Notes: generated by a model not told the origin, from the letters alone. A stretch of DNA of 64,000 nt from Capnocytophaga ochracea DSM 7271 (GCF_000023285.1 NC_013162.1:1032501-1096500), one strand, 5' to 3'; counted from the stretch's first letter, positions 42,653 to 55,001 are shown. Numbers and translations are program-made.

Positions 42653-44269
42653 TTATTTCTTGCCTATTTTCATTACTTTTTCTTCAAAAGTTTCTCTCGG
42701 TACGATAGCTTTATTGCGCACGCGGGTGCGATAGTTGTAAATCGTATTGGTGGAATAGTGCAAGAAAGTGGCTATTTTAGAGCTATCGGTGATGCCTAAG
42801 CGGATAAGGGCAAAGATGCGCAACTCGGGGGTCATTTCGTGAGGTTTGGGGGCAAAACGCTCGTCTTCGGCTAATAGAGCGTTGAACTCGGTGATAAAGT
42901 GTGGGAATAGATGTAAGAAAATATCGTCGAACAGCTTGTAGAACTCTTTCAGCTCTTGCTCTATCATCTCGGTAGAGCGGAGTACTTTGTTGAGTTCGTC
43001 CCAATTGCGGTCTTTTGCCTTTTTGACGAGCATTTTTTGATATTTTTCTAATTTGCTGATGTACACCGAGCATAAGTTGAAAAACTCGCCTATATAGGCT
43101 TCTTTTACTTCGTTGCTTTCGTTGAGTTGGGTTACTACCTCGCGCAAATGTTCGTTGAGTTGCTCTAAATCTCGGTTTTTGTGGTAGAGTTCCTTGCGTA
43201 TTTTGGCGATGCGCTTCATTTGGCGGGTAACCAATACTACGGCAATAATGAGGAAAACGGCAAACAACCCTACTAACAGCAAGGCGTTGCGCAATTTGGT
43301 ATTCTGACTGTGAATGCGTTCCTGATAGGCTTTTTCGATAATGGGGAAAATCTTCATCACCTCATCGGAACGCAGTTGAGCATTGCAAAAAGTAGCGTCT
43401 TCCATCGCCGATTTGATACAAGTGTAAGCGTTCTCTACTTCGCCTAATTGAAAGAGCGCTGAGGCAAGTTCGAGCATCGAGGCGTTTTCTTTAATGGCAT
43501 CTTTGATGTCGCAACTCGCCGAAATAGCAAAGTATTCTATTTGTTTAGGCACATTCTTTTTCTTTTTGTAGAGCGTGCCAAGCACATAGCCTAATACGGC
43601 TTTTTCGTGTTCATCGGTGTGCATTAGGGCAAAGCGGTCGAGGAGGAGTTTTTCGGCTTCGTCATACCTGCCAGCATCGGTAAGCACACCGGCATAGAGG
43701 AGGATATAGTGAGTGGAATTCTTATCTACTAAGTTGAGGAGGAGGTCGCGGTAAGCATTGCTTTTAGCGATATAGGTTTTGGCATCGGGGTTGTTGAAAG
43801 CGTAGTTGTTGTAGAGATTGAGGTAGCAGTTGTAGTACTGAATGAGCTGAGGTTTTTGCAGTTGCTCTTTATCAATAGCTCTGAGCAGGTCGGCAGCATC
43901 TAAGTAGTTGCCTGAAATGATGTACAGAGAGGCGAGTGAAAGGCGGGAATCGTTTTGGAGGTCGGTTTTTTGGAGTTCTTCAGCGATGCGGATATTCTCT
44001 TTCACGTAGTACACCGCCGAGTCGGATATATAAGTTTTAAACTCGTCGAAGAGGCGTTGGTTGATAGCATAGCGTTGTTCAGCAGAGGCATTGGGCACTC
44101 GTAACAAGTCGATAGCTTCCTTTATTTTGCGTTTTTTTTGCTGCGTGTAGTTATCTTTCTGTTTGATAAGTGCAGTGAGGTTGTGAATGAGCGTTTGATT
44201 TTGCGCCATTTGCGCCAAAGCGCAGTAGGGGAGTAGTAGGAGGGTTATGATAAGGCTTTTGTACTTCAT
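42653..44269 (-). CDS. DUF6377 TPR/HTH regulator of the PUL
   Basis: The 538-residue protein (ATG 44269; the frame opens with a TTG two codons earlier) has a signal peptide and a TPR-rich sensory half (about 20-320). One transmembrane helix follows (LLVGLFAVFLIIAVVLV, about 330-346), then a coiled coil and a C-terminal LuxR-like helix-turn-helix (RLGITDSSKIATFLHYSTNTIYNYR). This one-piece membrane regulator layout resembles SusR-type PUL regulators. It is downstream of the PUL and shares its orientation, with its own promoter, so it is likely the local sensor for dextran or its products. This pairing is inferred. Confidence 0.8.
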   Translation of the reverse strand: MKYKSLIITLLLLPYCALAQMAQNQTLIHNLTALIKQKDNYTQQKKRKIKEAIDLLRVPNASAEQRYAINQRLFDEFKTYISDSAVYYVKENIRIAEELQKTDLQNDSRLSLASLYIISGNYLDAADLLRAIDKEQLQKPQLIQYYNCYLNLYNNYAFNNPDAKTYIAKSNAYRDLLLNLVDKNSTHYILLYAGVLTDAGRYDEAEKLLLDRFALMHTDEHEKAVLGYVLGTLYKKKKNVPKQIEYFAISASCDIKDAIKENASMLELASALFQLGEVENAYTCIKSAMEDATFCNAQLRSDEVMKIFPIIEKAYQERIHSQNTKLRNALLLVGLFAVFLIIAVVLVTRQMKRIAKIRKELYHKNRDLEQLNEHLREVVTQLNESNEVKEAYIGEFFNLCSVYISKLEKYQKMLVKKAKDRNWDELNKVLRSTEMIEQELKEFYKLFDDIFLHLFPHFITEFNALLAEDERFAPKPHEMTPELRIFALIRLGITDSSKIATFLHYSTNTIYNYRTRVRNKAIVPRETFEEKVMKIGKK

Positions 44270-44292
44270 TTTCAAACATTAATTTTCAGAGG

Positions 44293-44323
44293 CAAAAGTA
44301 AGAAAAATTAGCAAATTAGCAAA
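44293..44323 (-). promoter_or_regulatory. Promoter of the DUF6377 regulator
   Basis: Minus-strand TACTTTTG (44300-44293) and TTTG (44323-44320) with a 19-nt spacer. The -33 region lies within an AT-rich ttgctaatt repeat tract, so repeat DNA supplies part of the promoter. Confidence 0.65.
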
Positions 44324-44393
44324 TTTGTTTTGGTGGTTACAAAAAATAAAGAGATTGTCCGAAAAGTTTCAAAATGGCATTTGCGTCGTTACA

Positions 44394-44437
44394 CTTTGCC
44401 AAAGTTTTTGCCTATGTGGCTTACACCTTTGGCAAAG
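44394..44437. repeat. Nested ctttgccaaag element with degenerate palindrome core
   Basis: ctttgccaaag (44394-44404) and ctttggcaaag (44427-44437) flank tttttgcct and a decayed core atgtg-gct-tacac. It is the same architecture as at 61370-61413. It lies in the 281-bp gap between the PUL and its regulator. Confidence 0.7.
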
Positions 44438-44550
44438 TTGATTATGATAATCAATTGCTTTTAGTTACATTGTAGGGGCGATTTGTAAATCGCCTTCACA
44501 AAACAAAACTTTTCGGACAGATTTCTATTTCACTATTATTACTGTAATTG

Positions 44551-46803
<2,253 letters not shown>

Positions 46804-46878
46804 TTATTAAAATTCATTTTGTTAGTTAAAGTGCTGTCCTACAAGCCCCTCCCCTTGGGGGAGAGATTGGGGAGGGGA

Positions 46879-48618
46879 TTAATACTCTATCACCACCATA
46901 TCCCAATAGCTGAGGGAGGGGAGGGTGAAGGTAATTTGGTTGTTGTTATAGGTAAATTCTACGGCACGAGGAGCACCGCCAAAGAGGTCGGGGCTGGCGA
47001 ACCACACTTTTTTGGGTTGTGCGGTTACAGTAACAGTAGTTTTAAGGTCGGTTACTGTGGTAGGTTTCTTTTGAGTACCGTTAGTATCACGCCAGTCCAT
47101 AGAGGTTACCCCGTTGAAATTGATAAGATGCACCACTTCTTTGCTATTTACCTTTTTGCTCACACAAGCAATTTGGTCTTTGGCTGCAGGCCAAGCCGCT
47201 ATGGTTGCATTTTCGGCAGTTACCTGCGCTGAGGTATAACTACCGCCGTCACGCAATAGGTTTTGGTAAGCCACCAAGAAATCGTAGTAGGTAATGAGCG
47301 CTTTTTTGAGGTCGGCTTTCATTTGGAGGTTTTTGTTAGGGAAATATTCATTGGCGAGGTAGTGTTCGCCTATCTCTAAATGAGCCCCTCCGAAGGCAAA
47401 AATCACAGCATTGGCGAGCAATACGCCAGGTTCGTTTACAAAACCTGCATTCTTAGATTTTTCATAATCCATATAGGCAGCCAAAACGGTTTTAAGTTGG
47501 TTGTTGCTACGATTGTAGTTATCGAGGATAATGCGAGCTAACTGGTCGTAGGTTTTTTCGTCCCATACTTCAGTATATAGAAAATCCACTTTATTAGTGC
47601 CTGCTATTTCAGTTTGACCGTATTGCCCTACCGCGTTCATCACAAGGCGTTTGTTAGGGTGTGCTGTTTTCATTGCATTGATAAATGAAGCGTATTGAGG
47701 CAAGAGGTCTATGCTATTGCCATTGTAATTGTACACCGTGCCACGTCCCCCGAGTTGGTCGATGTGATAGCCATCGAAATCAAAAACGGCATAGACATCG
47801 CTGTTGCGCCCTGCTAAGTAGTTTTGCCAGTGCGCATTACCAGGGTTGGTGAGGTAGATACTACTGCGGGCAAAGTCGCCTAAGATATGAGCGTCTTTCT
47901 CTTTATGCTGATTGTCTTTGTAGAGGAACCACTCTTTGGCAACGCCATCAGCTTCGGCATTTTTGAGCGCCCCAAAAGCTAAATTGTAGAACATTGCTTT
48001 CATACCCTTGCTATGAGCAGCGCTGATATAGCCACCTACAGTAGAAAGAAAAGTGGGACGTTTGAAGAGGTCTGGCCACTCATTAGCAGGGTTTTGAGGG
48101 GTGCCAGCCAGCGGTTTGTGATGGTCGTACATCCAGTCGTAGAACTGAATGCCGTTGATATGACACCGGTTCATAAAGTCAATATTCTTCTCGATAGGCT
48201 CGTTTTTACCGTAAGAGGACAAGAAGCCATAACGAGGAAATTTTGTCCAATCGGAAGATACATCCACAGCGATACTGCCGTAAGTATTTTGTTTACCGCC
48301 TGCTTCTTGGTATATTTCCACCAAATAACCTCGATAGTCATCGGCAGGGGTTACCCATTGCCAAGAGGCGCTGGTAAGAGGTTCTTCTTTAATGATTTCG
48401 CCTAAGTGAGAGTAACGCACTTTGTAGGAACCAGAGGGCATACTCGCCAAGGTGAAACGCACCGTGCTACCAGGGGTATAGACCGCCTTATCGGTGCTGA
48501 TATCTATTTTCAAATAAGTTTCGCCGAATGTAATAGGGTTGTTGCTAGGCGTATCGTTCTTCTCGCAAGAGAAGAGGCTGAGCGTAGTGGCGAAGAATAG
48601 AGTATATAAAACTTTCAT
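46879..48618 (-). CDS. GH66 dextranase-like surface lipoprotein
   Basis: ATG at 48618 gives 579 residues with lipid Cys18 followed by EKND, an export-like signal for the cell surface. After an N-terminal beta domain, the GH66 barrel shows GIQFYDWMYDHHKPL, FDFDGYHIDQLGGRG with the likely nucleophile Asp287 and VDFLYTEVWDE with the likely acid/base Glu350. GH66 enzymes cut alpha-1,6-glucan (dextran) or cyclise it. As the endo-acting surface enzyme it would generate oligosaccharides for the SusCD pair. The gene order is close to the known Bacteroides dextran PUL, which pairs GH66 with GH31, not GH97 (from memory). Confidence 0.88.
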   Translation of the reverse strand: MKVLYTLFFATTLSLFSCEKNDTPSNNPITFGETYLKIDISTDKAVYTPGSTVRFTLASMPSGSYKVRYSHLGEIIKEEPLTSASWQWVTPADDYRGYLVEIYQEAGGKQNTYGSIAVDVSSDWTKFPRYGFLSSYGKNEPIEKNIDFMNRCHINGIQFYDWMYDHHKPLAGTPQNPANEWPDLFKRPTFLSTVGGYISAAHSKGMKAMFYNLAFGALKNAEADGVAKEWFLYKDNQHKEKDAHILGDFARSSIYLTNPGNAHWQNYLAGRNSDVYAVFDFDGYHIDQLGGRGTVYNYNGNSIDLLPQYASFINAMKTAHPNKRLVMNAVGQYGQTEIAGTNKVDFLYTEVWDEKTYDQLARIILDNYNRSNNQLKTVLAAYMDYEKSKNAGFVNEPGVLLANAVIFAFGGAHLEIGEHYLANEYFPNKNLQMKADLKKALITYYDFLVAYQNLLRDGGSYTSAQVTAENATIAAWPAAKDQIACVSKKVNSKEVVHLINFNGVTSMDWRDTNGTQKKPTTVTDLKTTVTVTAQPKKVWFASPDLFGGAPRAVEFTYNNNQITFTLPSLSYWDMVVIEY

Positions 48619-48649
48619 TTTAATTGATTTTATCCTCTCCCCCTCCGTT

Positions 48650-48676
48650 CTCCCCCTCCCCGAAAGGGAGGGGGAG
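48650..48676 (-). repeat. PUL intergenic hairpin element, copy 2 (before GH66)
   Basis: An 11-bp perfect C/G stem (ctccccctccc / gggagggggag) with loop cgaaa, flanked by ccctccgtt. In RNA sense it precedes the GH66 AUG by about 30 nt. Confidence 0.75.
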
Positions 48677-48766
48677 GGAATCCGCAAAAGGGATTAAATT
48701 CTACTCCCGAATTGCTGACAATCTTCCGAAAGGGAGGAAAGAGGGTTGTTTAACACGTATAAAGAA

Positions 48767-50206
48767 TTACTGTTTTTTAATAATCACCCTTTGGGTGAGT
48801 TGGTTGAGGGTGATTTTGTAGGTGCCTGCCTCGCTGATTTTCCACTTGTTATCAGGGTTAGAGCCGTGGGCGCTGAAAATCATCGGTTCTTCTACACCGG
48901 CGGGTGCTTTATCAGCTTTAGCAGCTAAGAACCAGTCGCCACCCCAATCGCTTTTCTTGTCGCAAGAGAATTTGAGTTCGCCCGCTTTCAAGTCGCCTTC
49001 CCACGTAAAGACATTAGGATTGCTGTTATCAACAGTCATTGCGATAGGATTGTTGATATCCCAACCCGCATCGGTGGCACTACCAATCATATACATTCCT
49101 GCATAAGGAGTGAAAGGCACAATGTCAATCTTCATCGTACGGGTGTTGAGGGAAATCTTGTAAGTACCCGCTGCAATTTTCCATTTGTAATCGGGGTCGC
49201 CTGACCATTTCTTCACAGGGAGGTCGCTACCTTCAGCCGTATTATTTTCTTTCGGACGGAAAAATACTGCTAACCAATCGCCTTCTTTAGTACCTATTTT
49301 GAACTCACCTCCGTTGCCTAAATCGGCATTGTAGTGGAACACAAATGGGTCGGTAGGGTCTACGGTCATTTTCTTGAAGCTCCACCCGGTAGGTTCACCT
49401 ACGAACCACAACTCGGTATATTCAGGCGCTTCACCTTTGGTGATGCTTATGGTGAGATTGATGAGGTTTACTTTTACGGTATAGACACCACTTTCGGCAA
49501 TTGTAAATTTCTCATCACTATTGTCGGCATCGGTTTTGCGGAAGTGCAACTCACTATTATTGCTGCCTTTGCCATACGATGGTATAAACTGACCTTTGGT
49601 AGTGATGAACTTGAGTTCGCCAGCAGCCAATCGTCCTGACCACGCAAAGGCTTTAGGAGTACCCTCAACAGGTTTCATCTCTTCGGCTTGATCGGCACTC
49701 CAACCGTGAGGGGCTGCGCTACCAATGATATACAACGTATTGCTGATAGGGGTATGCGTTTTGAACACTACCGTCTTCACGTTGGTATGTTGTTTCATTC
49801 CCTCGCCAGAGGCTACTTGGGCAATGATACGTACTTCCATCGTAACTTCGGTGTCTGCCGCAACCTTGAAAGTATTGAGCAAGAGGTTGTTGAGTTCCTC
49901 GTTTTTATACACTCTCTCATAGGCTTCACGACCTACATTCTCGCTGATACCTCTCGCAAAGTTATTGCCTTGCACATCCATTTGGAAAGTATAGGTGATA
50001 GCGGCATTAGTGCCGTAATTAGAAGCTGCCGTCCAAGTGAACTTGATCGCTTCTTGTTCGGGGTTGGCAGCGTCTAAGGCTACATTTTCTTTAGGAGCTT
50101 TCAATTCAAAGGGTTTTCCCTCTTTGAAGAGCTCCATATAGTCCTCTTTTTTGCATCCCGTAAGGAGCAGTAAGAGGAAGGCGATGTATAAATGGTATGG
50201 TTTCAT
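48767..50206 (-). CDS. SusE/SusF-like glycan-binding lipoprotein
   Basis: The 479-residue lipoprotein (lipid Cys18, then KKEDY, fitting a surface export signal) has an N-terminal SusE-like Ig domain (about 35-150, IKFTWTAASNYGTNAAITYTF). Three tandem CBM-like repeats follow with the starting phrases LYIIGSAAPHGW, LWFVGEPTGW and MYMIGSATDAGW. Each contains conserved Trp and GELKF/GEFKIG segments that would stack on glucose rings. It would hold dextran at the surface next to SusCD. Intact, and in operon between SusD and GH66. Confidence 0.88.
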   Translation of the reverse strand: MKPYHLYIAFLLLLLTGCKKEDYMELFKEGKPFELKAPKENVALDAANPEQEAIKFTWTAASNYGTNAAITYTFQMDVQGNNFARGISENVGREAYERVYKNEELNNLLLNTFKVAADTEVTMEVRIIAQVASGEGMKQHTNVKTVVFKTHTPISNTLYIIGSAAPHGWSADQAEEMKPVEGTPKAFAWSGRLAAGELKFITTKGQFIPSYGKGSNNSELHFRKTDADNSDEKFTIAESGVYTVKVNLINLTISITKGEAPEYTELWFVGEPTGWSFKKMTVDPTDPFVFHYNADLGNGGEFKIGTKEGDWLAVFFRPKENNTAEGSDLPVKKWSGDPDYKWKIAAGTYKISLNTRTMKIDIVPFTPYAGMYMIGSATDAGWDINNPIAMTVDNSNPNVFTWEGDLKAGELKFSCDKKSDWGGDWFLAAKADKAPAGVEEPMIFSAHGSNPDNKWKISEAGTYKITLNQLTQRVIIKKQ

Positions 50207-50219
50207 ATTAGTTTGTTCC

Positions 50220-50264
50220 TCACCCCCTCCGTTCTCTCCCTCTCCGAAGGCGAGGGGGAGGGAA
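50220..50264 (-). repeat. PUL intergenic hairpin element, copy 3 (before SusE-like gene)
   Basis: A C/T-rich arm (about 50233-50244) faces a G-rich arm (about 50250-50262) with the same ccgttct flank. Pairing has a wobble, so it is the least perfect copy. In RNA sense it ends 13 nt before the AUG. Confidence 0.6.
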
Positions 50265-50329
50265 GCTGCAAAAGCGACAAGGGTAAAATTGTTTTTATTT
50301 GTTAATTAAGTAATTTGTTTTAATTGCCT

Positions 50330-50342
50330 GTGCGGCTCGCAC
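50330..50342. repeat. Palindrome GTGCG-GCT-CGCAC at the susD stop
   Basis: Perfect copy whose last base is the first base of the SusD stop codon. Confidence 0.75.
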
Positions 50343-51826
50343 TACCAACCAGGGTTTTGGGTAAGGTTGGGGTTGGCATCGATGTCTTTTTGAGGGACAG
50401 GCAAGAGCAGGTGTTTCTCGCGGGCGTTGGTTTTGCCTATAGAGTGTAAGAAATTGAGTGCATACTGACCGTTGTCCCAGCGAATCATATCAAACCAACG
50501 ATGCCCTTCAAAAGCGAGTTCTATACGGCGTTCGTGGCGTATTTTCTCACGCATTTGCGCTTGGGTGAGGTTCTCTATATCGGCACGACGAGTAAGACCC
50601 GCACGAGTGCGCACTTTGTACAAAGGCACTTCAGCTTCCGTAGTGCGACCCAATTCGTTGAGAGCTTCAGCTTTCATTAAGAGTACATCGGCAAAGCGGA
50701 GTGCTACAAAGTTGGCAGGGTTGGTATTGAAATCGGGCGACTGACTTAGAGGCACTAAAAACTTGCGCACATTGTAGCCCGTGTTAGACATTGAAGCGCG
50801 GTACGCATTCCCCTCAAAATTAGGACAACCCTCATAGAGAATCGTCTTATCCTTGCGGAGGTCGCCAGCCTCATATTGGTCTACAAACTCTTGTGTAGGC
50901 TGATTCCACCCATAAGCACCGCCTACCCAACCACTGTTGCGAGGACCCATAAAGGTACTGAGCCAAGAGGCTTGGTTTTCTTCGCCCCAAAAATCATCTT
51001 TGGTAAGTCCGTAATACTGAATTTCAAAGATAGACTCGGCAGTGTTTTTGTTGCGTTCGGCAGCGCCAAAGCAATCGGAATAATCAGGATTGAGGGTATA
51101 ACCGAGGTTTTCGACAGCGTTGCACATTTCAAGAGCTTCGCTATATCTGCCCAAAGTGAGGTATACTTTGGCGAGCATACCCGCAGCAGCACCTTTGGTG
51201 GCGCGACCTTTATCGGCATTGCTATATTGCTCGCGTGTAGGCAATAGGTTGAAAGCCTCTCTGAGGTCGAGGATAATCACCTCGTTGTATATCTTCATTT
51301 TGCTTTGGCGGAAAGGCGTTTTGTTAGTCAAACTCTCTTTAGGGTCGAGCTGAAGAGGTACATCGCCAAAGAGTTGCACCAAAAGGAAATAGTAGTGCGC
51401 GCGGAGGAATTTGGCTTCACCGATACAGCGGTTTTTGATATCCTCAGGAATATTGGCAGAAGGCAAAGCTTTTAGAGCCGTATTGCAATAGAGAATACCA
51501 GGGTTACAACCGCGCCATATTTCGAGCGCCAAAGGGTTATCGGCAGTTGCGTTGAAGTTGGAAAGAGTGATAGTCTCGAGTCCGTCGTTACCACCTCCAG
51601 CGCCTACGATGCTGTTACCTGCTACGATGTCGAGCGTCCAGAGGCGCATATTGTAGAGGTTAGAGCGTTGCAAAGGTTTATAAGCCGAATTGGTAAGGGC
51701 AATTGCCGATGCCGCATCGCTTATGTTTTCAGCACTTGAATCTTCGTAAGGGGTCTTGTCTAAGAATTTAGAGCAAGCCGTGAAGAGCGGAAATGCTAAT
51801 AGGGTGATGTATAATATCTTTTTCAT
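50342..51826 (-). CDS. SusD/RagB-family surface glycan-binding lipoprotein
   Basis: ATG at 51826 gives 494 residues with lipid Cys18 (PLFTACSK). SusD/RagB motifs include an N-terminal TPR-like scaffold (SAIALTNSAYKPLQRSN), AKFLRAHYYFLLVQLFGDVPL and the C-terminal LRFADVLLMKAEALNELGR with HERRIELAFEGHRWFDMIRW. It lids the SusC pore and delivers dextran oligosaccharides. Partner SusC is 137 nt upstream in transcription order. The frame extends upstream through hairpin copy 4, which is not coding. Confidence 0.93.
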   Translation of the reverse strand: MKKILYITLLAFPLFTACSKFLDKTPYEDSSAENISDAASAIALTNSAYKPLQRSNLYNMRLWTLDIVAGNSIVGAGGGNDGLETITLSNFNATADNPLALEIWRGCNPGILYCNTALKALPSANIPEDIKNRCIGEAKFLRAHYYFLLVQLFGDVPLQLDPKESLTNKTPFRQSKMKIYNEVIILDLREAFNLLPTREQYSNADKGRATKGAAAGMLAKVYLTLGRYSEALEMCNAVENLGYTLNPDYSDCFGAAERNKNTAESIFEIQYYGLTKDDFWGEENQASWLSTFMGPRNSGWVGGAYGWNQPTQEFVDQYEAGDLRKDKTILYEGCPNFEGNAYRASMSNTGYNVRKFLVPLSQSPDFNTNPANFVALRFADVLLMKAEALNELGRTTEAEVPLYKVRTRAGLTRRADIENLTQAQMREKIRHERRIELAFEGHRWFDMIRWDNGQYALNFLHSIGKTNAREKHLLLPVPQKDIDANPNLTQNPGW

Positions 51827-51848
51827 AGTATTGATTCCTCTCCCCCGT

Positions 51849-51873
51849 TCCCCCTCTCCCAAGGAGAGGGGGA
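51849..51873 (-). repeat. PUL intergenic hairpin element, copy 4 (before SusD)
   Basis: An 11-bp perfect stem (tccccctctcc / ggagaggggga) with loop caa. The conserved tcccccgt flank lies on the start-codon side; in RNA sense the element ends about 11 nt before the SusD AUG. Confidence 0.75.
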
Positions 51874-51931
51874 AAGCCACAAAGGCTGTATAGGGGTAAT
51901 TTTTTTGGTTTATAATTGTGTTATATTTTAT

Positions 51932-51969
51932 TACCTGACACCTGATACCTGACACCTAAAACCTAAAAC
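51932..51969. repeat. acctgacacctgat-type tandem tract at susC 3' end
   Basis: Degenerate 9-bp units (acctgacac, ctgatacct, gacacctaa) run into the susC stop codon. Similar units occur at 55040-55066, upstream of the same gene, and near 35258-35283. Confidence 0.6.
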
Positions 51970-54900
51970 TGCACGTTTAATCCAAAGCTAACTGTGCGAG
52001 TTACAGGATAAGTACCGCTATCAACGCCACCAGTACCTACTTCGGGATCCATACCGCTGTATTTGGTGAAAGTATAGAGGTTTTGGCAAGACAGATATAT
52101 GCGCAACATATCGGTGTGGAATTTTTGAGTAACCTCTTTAGGAAGTGTATACCCCAAGGTTACATTTTTGATGCGCAAATACGAACCATCTTCTACAAAG
52201 CGGGTTGAGTGACGGGCATTTTGGTTAGGGTCGCCATAGATAGCACGCGGAATGCTGTTGCTAGTACCTTCGCCTGTCCAGCGATCTTTTACCTTAGCAA
52301 TTTGGTTTTGTGGCACCGACATACCCTCTTGCCATATACGATTGGCATTGTAGATATCATTGCCTGCTACACCTTGTAAAAATATTTGTAAATCAATATT
52401 CTTGTAGTTGAAATTGTTGTTCATAGAGAACGTCCATTCAGGGAACGGATTACCGATATAGGTACGGTCTTCAGCATTGATAACCCCATCGTTGTTGAGG
52501 TCTCGGAACTTCACATCACCAGGGGCAGTACCATTTTCCACTTGAGTAGCATAGTTGTCTACCTCTGTTTGGTTTTGGAAAAGTCCGTTCATTACATAGC
52601 CATAGAAGGAGTTCACAGGGTGACCCTCGGAGAGGATTTGCAATTTGGTGAGGAACGCCTCAAAACCAGTAAACAAAGGCACACCGTCGTTCATTTTCAC
52701 GATTTTATTACGGTTGAACGATACATTTACATCAGTATTCCATTGGAAGTCCTTTTTATTCACATTCACTGATGATACAGTAAGCTCTACTCCTTTGTTT
52801 TCCACTTTACCAGCATTGATACTCGGCACATTGATATCCGAATAACCAGAACTTACCGATACTGCCATTGGCACTAACATATCGCTGGTGTTTTTGATAT
52901 AAGCATCGAAAGTGAGGTTCAAGCGGTTTTTGAGTAGCGCGAGGTCAATACCCCCGTTGAATTGCTCTACGGTTTCCCATTTCACATTAGGGTTAGGCAT
53001 CACGTGAGGATAAAGGGTAGAAACGAGGTTGTTGTTGAACACATATTGCCCTGTGCGCAATTTGGTGAAATAAGCATAGTTGTCGATACCGCCTTGGTTA
53101 CCCGTCATACCGTAACCCACGCGCAATTTCACATCGTTTACATAGTCGTTTTTAGGGAAGAAAGACTCATTTGATGGACGCCACGCCAAAGAGAAAGAAG
53201 GGAAAGTACCCCAACGATTTTCTTTGGAGAAACGCGAAGAACCATCGCGACGCACTGTAGCAGTGAGCAAGTACTTATCAGCATACGTATAGTTGAGTCG
53301 CCCGATGAAAGAGAGGATAGCCCAATCGTTCATTGTGCCGCCTACCGTAGGGTTTTCTAATCCCTTGCTGAGTTGGTTTTGCTGGTCGCTCAAGAAATTG
53401 CTCACACTCGCATTGATTTTGCTATACACGTTGTTTTGCGCACTCGTACCCACCATCACATTGAGGAAGTGCTTTTGAGCAAAGGTATTGGTGTAGGTGA
53501 GTGTGTTATCCCAGAGGAGGGTAGTACTCTTGTTAGCATCTTGGTAGAGGTTAGAGAGCGGATTGGGTATAGGTTTCCAGTTGTATTTAGGGGAGAAACT
53601 ACGATTGTCCCAATATTTAAAATCAAGACCTCCAGTAGTTTTGAATACTAAATGTTTCACAGGGGTAATCTCGGCAAAAATATTCCCCAAAATGTTATAG
53701 CCTTTGGTAGTGTTTTGTCCGTTGATAAGAGCGGTACCGACCACGTTGCGGATATCGCTGTACTGATGGGCAGGCGAATCAGGACCTGAGTAGCTACCGT
53801 CTTCATTGTAAATAGGCTGTGTAGGCAAAGAAGCCATTGCCATACGGATGTTGTAGTCGCCCGATTTCTTTTCGTCGTGGCTGAGAGTGAGGTTGTTGCC
53901 AAACTTAATCCACGGTTTTACGCGCGATTCACCATTGAACTGCACTGTATAACGGCGGTAAGAAGTGTTGAGGATAATCCCATCTTGGTCGAACACCCCA
54001 GCTGATACGTAATAATTGCTTTTGTCGTTACCGCCTGAATAAGAAAGCGAATAATTACGCATAAAAGCAGGACGGAAAAGCGCTTTGAGCCAGTTGGTGC
54101 CTTCCCCCCAGTCTTCAGGATTGGCGAAATCAGGACGTTGTGTAAGCGGACTCACCCCAGGGGTGCGGTTGTAGTTGGCAATCATTTCGTTGTGAAAAGA
54201 AGCAAACTCACGGGCATTGAGCATCACGGGTAAGTTGGTAGCTTGTTGAAGAGCTACATTGGTGCTAAACGACAGTTTGCCGTCGCCATTTTTTCCTTTT
54301 TTGGTAGTGATGAGCACCACCCCATTGGCACCGCGAGAACCGTAAATCGCTGTTGCCGAAGCATCTTTTAGCACATCGATATTTTCTATATCATCTACGT
54401 TGAGCGCGTTGATACCGAGGTCGGTAGGTACACCATCGATAACCAGTAGCGGTTCGCTATTGTTAATCGTGCTAATACCGCGAATGCGAAATGACACGTT
54501 GTCGCCAGGTTTTCCCGCCGAGGTTACTTGCACCCCAGCAGCACGCCCTTGAAGCGCTTCCCCTGCGTTGGCAATAGGTTTCTCCTTGAGGGCTTTGTTA
54601 GACACCGAAGAGACAGCCCCCGTAAGGTCTTTCTTGCGGACGGTACCATAGCCTACCACCACCACTTCGTCTAACTGCTCTTGTTCTTCTTTGAGCACGA
54701 TAGTGAGTTGGTTTTGGTTGCCTACCGCTACATTTTGGGTGTGATACCCTATAAATGAGACCGATAGCGTGGCTTTAGCAGGTACATCTATCGTGAAATT
54801 CCCATCGAAATCGGTAGTAGTACCCTTAGTAGTGCCTTTCACCACCACCGATGCCCCCAGTACGGGCTGGTGTTTTTCATCGATTACCTTTCCGCTAATC

Positions 54901-55001
54901 TTTTTGTTTTGGGCAGAAAGGGCGGTAGAAAGCAAGCTAAAAAGTAGTAGCAAGGCGAGCTTGCCAATACTGTTTAATAAAGTTCTTTGTTTTCCTTTCA
55001 T
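51963..55001 (-). CDS. SusC-type TonB-dependent transporter
   Basis: The 1012-residue protein has a signal peptide (ending ALSAQ), a CarboxypepD-like domain (KISGKVIDEKHQPVLGASV), the plug start VVVGYGTVRKKDLTGAVSSV and ALQGRAAGVQVTSAGKPGD with RIRGIST and DGVPTDLGINAL. A 22-strand barrel follows, ending RTVSFGLNVQF. It energises uptake of dextran oligosaccharides through TonB and is the first gene of the PUL. A TATCTTTG -7 box sits at 55082-55075 with no clear -33 TTG, which fits activator control. Confidence 0.95.
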   Translation of the reverse strand: MKGKQRTLLNSIGKLALLLLFSLLSTALSAQNKKISGKVIDEKHQPVLGASVVVKGTTKGTTTDFDGNFTIDVPAKATLSVSFIGYHTQNVAVGNQNQLTIVLKEEQEQLDEVVVVGYGTVRKKDLTGAVSSVSNKALKEKPIANAGEALQGRAAGVQVTSAGKPGDNVSFRIRGISTINNSEPLLVIDGVPTDLGINALNVDDIENIDVLKDASATAIYGSRGANGVVLITTKKGKNGDGKLSFSTNVALQQATNLPVMLNAREFASFHNEMIANYNRTPGVSPLTQRPDFANPEDWGEGTNWLKALFRPAFMRNYSLSYSGGNDKSNYYVSAGVFDQDGIILNTSYRRYTVQFNGESRVKPWIKFGNNLTLSHDEKKSGDYNIRMAMASLPTQPIYNEDGSYSGPDSPAHQYSDIRNVVGTALINGQNTTKGYNILGNIFAEITPVKHLVFKTTGGLDFKYWDNRSFSPKYNWKPIPNPLSNLYQDANKSTTLLWDNTLTYTNTFAQKHFLNVMVGTSAQNNVYSKINASVSNFLSDQQNQLSKGLENPTVGGTMNDWAILSFIGRLNYTYADKYLLTATVRRDGSSRFSKENRWGTFPSFSLAWRPSNESFFPKNDYVNDVKLRVGYGMTGNQGGIDNYAYFTKLRTGQYVFNNNLVSTLYPHVMPNPNVKWETVEQFNGGIDLALLKNRLNLTFDAYIKNTSDMLVPMAVSVSSGYSDINVPSINAGKVENKGVELTVSSVNVNKKDFQWNTDVNVSFNRNKIVKMNDGVPLFTGFEAFLTKLQILSEGHPVNSFYGYVMNGLFQNQTEVDNYATQVENGTAPGDVKFRDLNNDGVINAEDRTYIGNPFPEWTFSMNNNFNYKNIDLQIFLQGVAGNDIYNANRIWQEGMSVPQNQIAKVKDRWTGEGTSNSIPRAIYGDPNQNARHSTRFVEDGSYLRIKNVTLGYTLPKEVTQKFHTDMLRIYLSCQNLYTFTKYSGMDPEVGTGGVDSGTYPVTRTVSFGLNVQF